A stretch of 64,000 nt of DNA from Falcatimonas sp. MSJ-15 (GTDB lineage: Bacteria > Bacillota > Clostridia > Lachnospirales > Lachnospiraceae), in NCBI RefSeq assembly GCF_018918265.1, contig NZ_JAHLQC010000011.1:1-64000 (forward strand), written 5' to 3'. This document shows, piece by piece, positions 58,482 through 64,000 of this stretch. Positions within the stretch are counted from its first letter, which is position 1, and each line of letters opens with the position of its first letter. The notes under the pieces are model-generated. The model did no database searches. It saw only the letters and a list, made by a program, of their open reading frames with translations, and was not told where the DNA came from. Position numbers and translations under genes: made by a program.

Positions 58482-58565
58482 GCAGCAGTGGCGAAATTGG
58501 CACACGCGTATGATTCAGGTTCATATGATAGCAATATCATGAGGGTTCAAGTCCCTTCTGCTGCA
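58482..58565 (+). tRNA. tRNA-Leu (CAG)
   Basis: Long-variable-arm tRNA: acceptor GCAGCAG/CTGCTGC, anticodon stem TATGA/TCATA with loop TTCAGGT (CAG), variable arm GATAGCAATATC, T-loop GGTTCAAGTCC. No CCA encoded. Confidence 0.93.
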
Positions 58566-58576
58566 TACATTTTTAC

Positions 58577-58606
58577 AACCCTAGTAATTACTGGGGTTAT
58601 TTTTTT
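58577..58606 (+). terminator. Terminator after tRNA-Leu (CAG)
   Basis: AACCC-T-AGT pairs with ACT-G-GGGTT across AATT and runs into T residues. Confidence 0.8.
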
Positions 58607-58723
58607 GCCATAAAGTAGGAACAGATATGATTATATTTAGAAAAAAGGCTATGTCATATAATGTGAATTCTGGTATATCGATATAATAAAATCATCTAAT
58701 AAGTTGTGAATGGAGAGGAAAAT

Positions 58724-58834
58724 ATGCAATATTTGCGAATGAATGAACGGTATCATATGACACTCAAACTCGCTAAAATACTGCATTTGTTAATATCGGC
58801 AAAAAAAGTTGAAAAAAATATTAAAAAAAATTAA
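58724..58834 (+). CDS. Possible small peptide gene (36 residues)
   Basis: ATG 58724 has GGAGAGGA five bases upstream. It opens a 36-codon frame (MQYLRMNERYHMTLKLAKIL start) ending in a lysine/asparagine-rich tail just before the tRNA-Leu promoter. TATAAT words at 58656 and 58680 could serve as -10. No homologue recognised; the ribosome-binding site is the main evidence. Confidence 0.35.
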   Translation: MQYLRMNERYHMTLKLAKILHLLISAKKVEKNIKKN

Positions 58835-58842
58835 AAAAGGTG

Positions 58843-58871
58843 TTGACATAATTAGACAGATAGTGTATTAT
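58843..58871 (+). promoter_or_regulatory. Promoter of tRNA-Leu (AAG)
   Basis: TTGACA (58843-58848), 17-base spacer, TATTAT (58866-58871). Confidence 0.8.
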
Positions 58872-58932
58872 ACTAACTGTTGAGGCAATCACTTAGAAGT
58901 CACAACAAAGACAACAACTTAATATAAGACTT

Positions 58933-59016
58933 GCGGGAATGCTGGAATTGGCAGACAGGCTAGACTAAGGATCTAGTGTTGGCAACGACGTGAGGGTTCA
59001 AGTCCCTTTTCCCGCA
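58933..59016 (+). tRNA. tRNA-Leu (AAG)
   Basis: Acceptor GCGGGAA/TTCCCGC, anticodon stem CTAGA/TCTAG with loop CTAAGGA, giving anticodon AAG (U33 present), long variable arm, T-loop GGTTCAAGTCC. The A34 wobble base is unusual for bacterial leucine tRNA and would be inosine if deaminated. Confidence 0.92.
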
Positions 59017-59019
59017 CTT

Positions 59020-59048
59020 AGCTTTGCATGATATGCAAAGCTTTTTTT
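59020..59048 (+). terminator. Terminator after tRNA-Leu (AAG)
   Basis: AGCTTTGCAT pairs perfectly with ATGCAAAGCT across GAT, followed by T residues. Confidence 0.93.
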
Positions 59049-59076
59049 ATATCTAAAAATGATATAATATGATTCA

Positions 59077-59276
59077 AGGGTCAAAAGGTATCATCGATGC
59101 ATGCTTGCATGCAATTCGGTGTATGCCTTATTGACTCACACTACACCGAGAAAGTAGCAATTTACTGCGTGGAGGCAGTAAATTAGCGAATTTCGAGGTG
59201 TGGTCAGATTACAGGAATGCGTAGCATGTAGTAATCTGATGAATCATAAATGACGGGCAAAATACCTTTTGACCGT
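59077..59276. repeat. 200-bp multi-arm palindromic repeat element
   Basis: An outer stem GGTCAAAAGGTAT / ATACCTTTTGACC (59079-59091 with 59262-59274) encloses three further stems. These are TCGGTGTA/TACACCGA (59116-59123 with 59142-59149), ATTTACTGC/GCAGTAAAT (59160-59168 with 59175-59183) and TCAGATTAC/GTAATCTGA (59204-59212 with 59231-59239). The whole folds as a branched structure on either strand. A truncated relative lies at 37592-37626, so it is a dispersed repeat. No coding sequence. It fills most of the gap between tRNA-Leu and glpK. Confidence 0.75.
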
Positions 59277-59286
59277 CATATCATAA

Positions 59287-60870
<1,584 letters not shown>

Positions 60871-60908
60871 TTGTTGCAGAAAAAGTGCCATATAGTACTT
60901 TTGACACA

Positions 60909-60938
60909 TTGACACATTATAAAAAATAGTACTATACT
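60909..60938 (+). promoter_or_regulatory. Promoter of a leader or small RNA
   Basis: TTGACA (60909-60914), 18-base spacer, TATACT (60933-60938). A second TTGACA lies at 60901-60906. Confidence 0.7.
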
Positions 60939-60944
60939 GTACCT

Positions 60945-61095
60945 AGCTCATTGATATGAGCAGAGGGACTTGTTTAGAGACTTACTTAGCTACTAGTATA
61001 CAGACATCGTGTGGACATCGTATCGACATCATGTAGACTTGTAGATAATTTACTTAATTAAAAAAGGGACGCATTAATAGCGCCCCTTATTTTAT
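60945..61095 (+). ncRNA. Candidate leader/small RNA ending in a terminator
   Basis: From the promoter, GCTCAT-TG-ATATGAGC forms a hairpin near 60946-60961. Then four 11-bp near-repeats begin at 61003, 61014, 61025 and 61036 (GACATCGTGTG, GACATCGTATC, GACATCATGTA, GACTTGTAGAT). A terminator-like stem AAGGGACGC / GCGCCCCTT (61064-61072 with 61080-61088) leads to TATTTTAT. It ends 30 bases before the next gene. It is either a regulated leader or an independent RNA. No known family recognised. Confidence 0.5.
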
Positions 61096-61124
61096 ATAAA
61101 AAAAGTGAGTGGAGGATAAAAAGG

Positions 61125-62345
61125 ATGACATTATTAGAAGAACTTAAGAGGGTTGAGAAGAAGAAGTTTAGGACATCGGTAATTATACTTGTTATTCTTG
61201 CAGTAGTGCTGTCGGGAGTGGTAACTTACTGTGGAATGTTCAAATTACTAAAACCTAACGACTTCTGGAAGTATTCAGAGCGACTTATGGATGGCGATGA
61301 TAGCATGAAGGGTGAATTTGCCAAGCTTAAAGTTGACTATCTGATGGATTATTATATTCAGGAGTATACATATAAGGAGAATCAGTCATATAATAAGAAA
61401 GTGACAACACAGTATTATTTATTTCCTGTAGATGATCAATTATCATATTATGTGACGATTATTGCACCGAAGATGTACTTTGATGATTTTGATAAGATAT
61501 CAGAAGAGACTTGGGATTATATTATCAATGGAACACAGCCTGAGACAACAGTTGAAGTACAAGGTGTATTCACAGAACTGACAGATGAAGATCTTGGATA
61601 TGCTGCCGATTATTTTGAAGAAGCACTAGGGGCGCAATATTCAACAGAAGAGATAAAAAATATTGTATCACCAATGGCTATCAAAGTTGATTATACAACA
61701 GATAATGTTGCAGCAAGTGCTAAATATCTATTTATGGTTTTATATGCAGCTATATTGATAATGTTAATACATCAGATTATAAGATACTTAACACATGCAT
61801 ATTCAAAACCTATTATTAAGGCAGCTGGCGGTAGTGAACAGGTTCTTGCAGAGATGAATTCTGATTATATGAATGCGAATGAACTTGCAGGTTCAGTAAG
61901 AGTCGGAAGAAAGTATATATTCGGACCAAAAGGAAGAAACTACGGAGTTATTGAATTAGCAGATGTTATATGGACTTATTCGTATATATATAATAATAGA
62001 GGTGTTAAGTACTATTACGTACATATCTATAATAAAGCTAATAAGAAGGTGGCATTCGGACCACTAAGAGGAGTTCGTTCAACAGATCATATTATTGAAG
62101 CGATATATAAAGCAAAGCCTTACATATATGTTGGAGCTTCAAAAGAGAATAAGCAACTTCACAAACATGATTTTGCTCAGATGGTTAATAATGTAAAAGC
62201 CGGTGAACAGCAGTATGCAGCTAATATTGCATATGGTATGGATTATACTTCAGGTTATGCACAGCCTGATATGCAGGATGATTATGCACAGTATAATAAT
62301 CAATCAGAAGGTAATATTAACCAGGAACATTTTGGTGATAATTAA
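61125..62345 (+). CDS. Membrane protein with internal repeat-free domain, unknown function
   Basis: A 406-residue protein: cytoplasmic N-terminus, helix 1 (SVIILVILAVVLSGVVTYCG, residues 17-36), about 170 extracytoplasmic residues rich in Tyr/Asp, helix 2 (residues 204-222). A cytoplasmic half follows (PIIKAAGGSEQVLAEMNSDY, VRVGRKYIFGPKGRNYGVIE, VAFGPLRGVRSTDHIIEAI), with a Gln/Tyr/Asp-rich tail. The cytoplasmic half resembles a PH-like module seen in Lachnospiraceae membrane proteins. Start supported by GAGTGGAGGATA. Function unknown. Confidence 0.65.
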   Translation: MTLLEELKRVEKKKFRTSVIILVILAVVLSGVVTYCGMFKLLKPNDFWKYSERLMDGDDSMKGEFAKLKVDYLMDYYIQEYTYKENQSYNKKVTTQYYLFPVDDQLSYYVTIIAPKMYFDDFDKISEETWDYIINGTQPETTVEVQGVFTELTDEDLGYAADYFEEALGAQYSTEEIKNIVSPMAIKVDYTTDNVAASAKYLFMVLYAAILIMLIHQIIRYLTHAYSKPIIKAAGGSEQVLAEMNSDYMNANELAGSVRVGRKYIFGPKGRNYGVIELADVIWTYSYIYNNRGVKYYYVHIYNKANKKVAFGPLRGVRSTDHIIEAIYKAKPYIYVGASKENKQLHKHDFAQMVNNVKAGEQQYAANIAYGMDYTSGYAQPDMQDDYAQYNNQSEGNINQEHFGDN

Positions 62346-62364
62346 AGTTAATATATTAAAAAAT

Positions 62365-62396
62365 AAAAGGATAGTCATACACAGACTGTCCTTTTT
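62365..62396 (+). terminator. Terminator after the membrane-protein gene
   Basis: AAAAGGATAGTC pairs with GACTGTCCTTTT across seven bases, then TTTGTG. Confidence 0.85.
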
Positions 62397-62525
62397 GTGA
62401 TAGAATGGTAAATGTATGTAAAATGATTAAAAAGTTGTTAAATAATGAAAATTTGTAATAGTAATTAGTATAACAGCCAAGTAGTAGTTAATAGAATGAT
62501 TTATATCAGAAATGGAGGTCGTTTT

Positions 62526-63542
62526 ATGGATATACGAATACAGCAGGAAGAATTAGAATATGCATACCTTAACAGATATGCATCATATAGTCGTGAATCA
62601 AAAGGCAGAGATATACCAGAGCCAGAGTGTGACATAAGAACCTGTTATCAGCGTGACAGAGACAGAATATTGCATTGTAAGTCATTTAGAAGACTAAAAC
62701 ATAAAACACAGGTATTTCTGGCTCCTGAGGGAGATCATTATAGAACTAGACTTACACATACACTAGAAGTTGCACAGATTGCAAGAACGATATCTAAAGC
62801 CTTGAGACTTAATGAAGAACTTACAGAAGCGATAGCACTTGGACATGATCTTGGACATACACCATTTGGTCATTCAGGTGAAGATGCACTCAATAGTATA
62901 TGCAAAGAAGGCTTTAGACATTATGAACAGAGTATAAGAGTAGTAGAGATACTTGAGAATGATGGAAGAGGACTTAATCTTACAAAAGAAGTAAGAGATG
63001 GAATACTTAATCATAGAACAGCGGGACATCCTTCAACGCTTGAAGGACAGGTGGTAAGGTTGTCAGATAAGATAGCATATATTAACCATGATATTGATGA
63101 TGCGATGAGAGCAGAGATATTATTTGAATCAGATATACCGGATAGATATACTAAAGTATTAGGCAAGAGTAAAAGAGAACGTCTTAATACAATAATATGC
63201 GATATAATAGCTAATAGCATGGATATGCCACAGATTAATATGTCAGAAGATATAGCAGATGCAATGTCGGGACTTAGAGCATTTATGTTTTCAAGTGTAT
63301 ATACTAATCCTAAGGCAAAGAGTGAAGAGAAAAAAGCAAAGAATATGCTTATAACACTTTATCAATACTATTTGGAGAATTTTGATCTGCTTCCTGATGA
63401 ATACAAAAAACTTGTAGAGACGAGAAGAGAGAAACAGGAACGAATAGTATGTGATTACATAGCTGGAATGAGTGATACTTATGCAATTAATGCGTTCAAG
63501 GAACTATTTGTACCAAAGCCATGGACAAGAGTGCAAAAATAA
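62526..63542 (+). CDS. dgt: Deoxyguanosinetriphosphate triphosphohydrolase-like protein
   Basis: A 338-residue HD-domain dNTPase. Motifs: SFRRLKHKTQVFL, RLTHTLEVAQIARTI, LGHDLGHTPFGHSGE (HD core) and DKIAYINHDIDDA. dGTPase family members convert dNTPs to nucleosides and triphosphate. ATG 62526 has GGAGGTC nine bases upstream. It precedes dnaG, as in many Clostridia (dgt-dnaG-rpoD). Confidence 0.93.
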   Translation: MDIRIQQEELEYAYLNRYASYSRESKGRDIPEPECDIRTCYQRDRDRILHCKSFRRLKHKTQVFLAPEGDHYRTRLTHTLEVAQIARTISKALRLNEELTEAIALGHDLGHTPFGHSGEDALNSICKEGFRHYEQSIRVVEILENDGRGLNLTKEVRDGILNHRTAGHPSTLEGQVVRLSDKIAYINHDIDDAMRAEILFESDIPDRYTKVLGKSKRERLNTIICDIIANSMDMPQINMSEDIADAMSGLRAFMFSSVYTNPKAKSEEKKAKNMLITLYQYYLENFDLLPDEYKKLVETRREKQERIVCDYIAGMSDTYAINAFKELFVPKPWTRVQK

Positions 63543-63589
63543 ATATATATAGATTAATTAAGAAAAAGCAATAGAATTGAGATGAGAAG

Positions 63590-64000
63590 ATGTATTATCC
63601 AGATGAAGTAATAGAAGAAGTAAGAGAAAAAAATGATATAGTGGATGTGGTTTCTGAATATGTAAAGCTTACAAGAAAAGGAAGCTCATATTTTGGACTT
63701 TGTCCATTTCACAATGAAAAGTCGCCTTCATTTTCAGTATCACCAGGTAAGCAGATGTATTACTGCTTTGGATGTGGTGCAGGAGGTAATGTATATACTT
63801 TTCTTATGGAATATGAGAATTATACATTCCAGGAAGCACTTAAGACACTTGCAGACAGAGTGAACTATCCATTACCGGAGCTTGAATATTCAAAAGAAGC
63901 TAAGCAGGAAGCAGACCTTAAGGCAACACTTTTTGAGATTAATAAGCTTGCAGGCAAATATTATTATTATATGTTAAAGAGTGAGCATGGGCAAAGAGCG
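63590..64000 (+). CDS. dnaG: DNA primase, N-terminal part (cut by window end)
   Basis: The first 137 codons of primase. MYYPDEVIEEVREKNDIVDV and the CHC2 zinc finger (CPFHNEKSPSFSV, YCFGCGAGGNV) are diagnostic. It makes RNA primers at the fork. ATG 63590 follows GAGATGAGAAG. It lies 47 bases after dgt and should be followed by rpoD outside the window. Confidence 0.95.
   Translation, partial: MYYPDEVIEEVREKNDIVDVVSEYVKLTRKGSSYFGLCPFHNEKSPSFSVSPGKQMYYCFGCGAGGNVYTFLMEYENYTFQEALKTLADRVNYPLPELEYSKEAKQEADLKATLFEINKLAGKYYYYMLKSEHGQRA

Noticed and set aside
60945..61095. T-box or other amino-acid riboswitch
   Set aside because: No T-box AGGGTGGNACCGCG-like core was seen, and the downstream gene is a membrane protein without an amino-acid link.

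Overview
The window looks like a chromosome segment of an AT-rich Lachnospiraceae (Clostridia), possibly a Lachnospira / [Eubacterium] eligens-like gut anaerobe. The evidence is the oxygen-free deoxynucleotide genes (nrdD-nrdG), the Firmicute order infC-rpmI-rplT, a DUF1836 protein, AGA-heavy arginine coding, and many Rho-independent terminators. The genus is inference.

Layout. 1-118 is the 3' end of a 23S rRNA gene, with no 5S after it. 443-10528 holds housekeeping and stress genes: a Cof-type HAD phosphatase, a PHP hydrolase, a TrpR/YerC regulator, a DUF1836 protein, a PspA / zinc-ribbon / SPFH membrane-stress module like Bacillus ydjF-ydjG-ydjI, a PcrA helicase and small membrane proteins. 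10795-12153 is an RlmD-type 23S rRNA methyltransferase whose 3' end is the insertion site of a mobile element.

12109-27040 is a 14.9-kb integrated element bounded by a 14-bp direct repeat. It rewrites the methyltransferase C-terminus, and the original 3' end survives beyond the right repeat at 27029-27071. The element carries a tyrosine integrase, a repressor/Cro-like switch with three matching operators, a P4-type primase-helicase beside an origin-like repeat region, small early proteins, and a promoter with a structured leader and terminator. It also carries a short virion module: scaffold, major capsid, three small proteins, tape measure and DUF2577. A small basic gene and a secreted beta-helix surface protein follow. 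I find no terminase, portal, head protease, tail tube, sheath or lysis gene, so it resembles a satellite or domesticated mini-prophage that brings its own capsid and tape measure. This is the best candidate for an undescribed system here.

27229-33898 is a compositionally distinct accessory stretch: a Bce-like two-component system with an ABC transporter, then two GNAT acetyltransferases. 34560-36347 is an IS200/IS605 element with a wrecked tnpA, an intact tnpB and a right-end (omega) RNA. 36488-49936 holds ApbE, a TetR regulator, an MntP-like pump, a repeat-rich surface protein, HAD and zinc-ribbon proteins, a MoxR-DUF58-transglutaminase operon, an rRNA/tRNA methyltransferase, an AraC regulator and a YfcE phosphodiesterase.

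49972-51283 is the infC-rpmI-rplT operon with an attenuator leader and an AUU start for IF3, followed by tRNA-Asn and tRNA-Pro. 51926-54235 encodes a large cNMP-domain protein of unknown role, on the minus strand. 54409-58390 is nrdD-nrdG-dut plus an HTH-TPR protein, under paired NrdR boxes. Two tRNA-Leu genes, a 200-bp multi-arm palindromic repeat, glpK, a possible small RNA, a membrane protein, a dGTPase and the start of dnaG complete the window.
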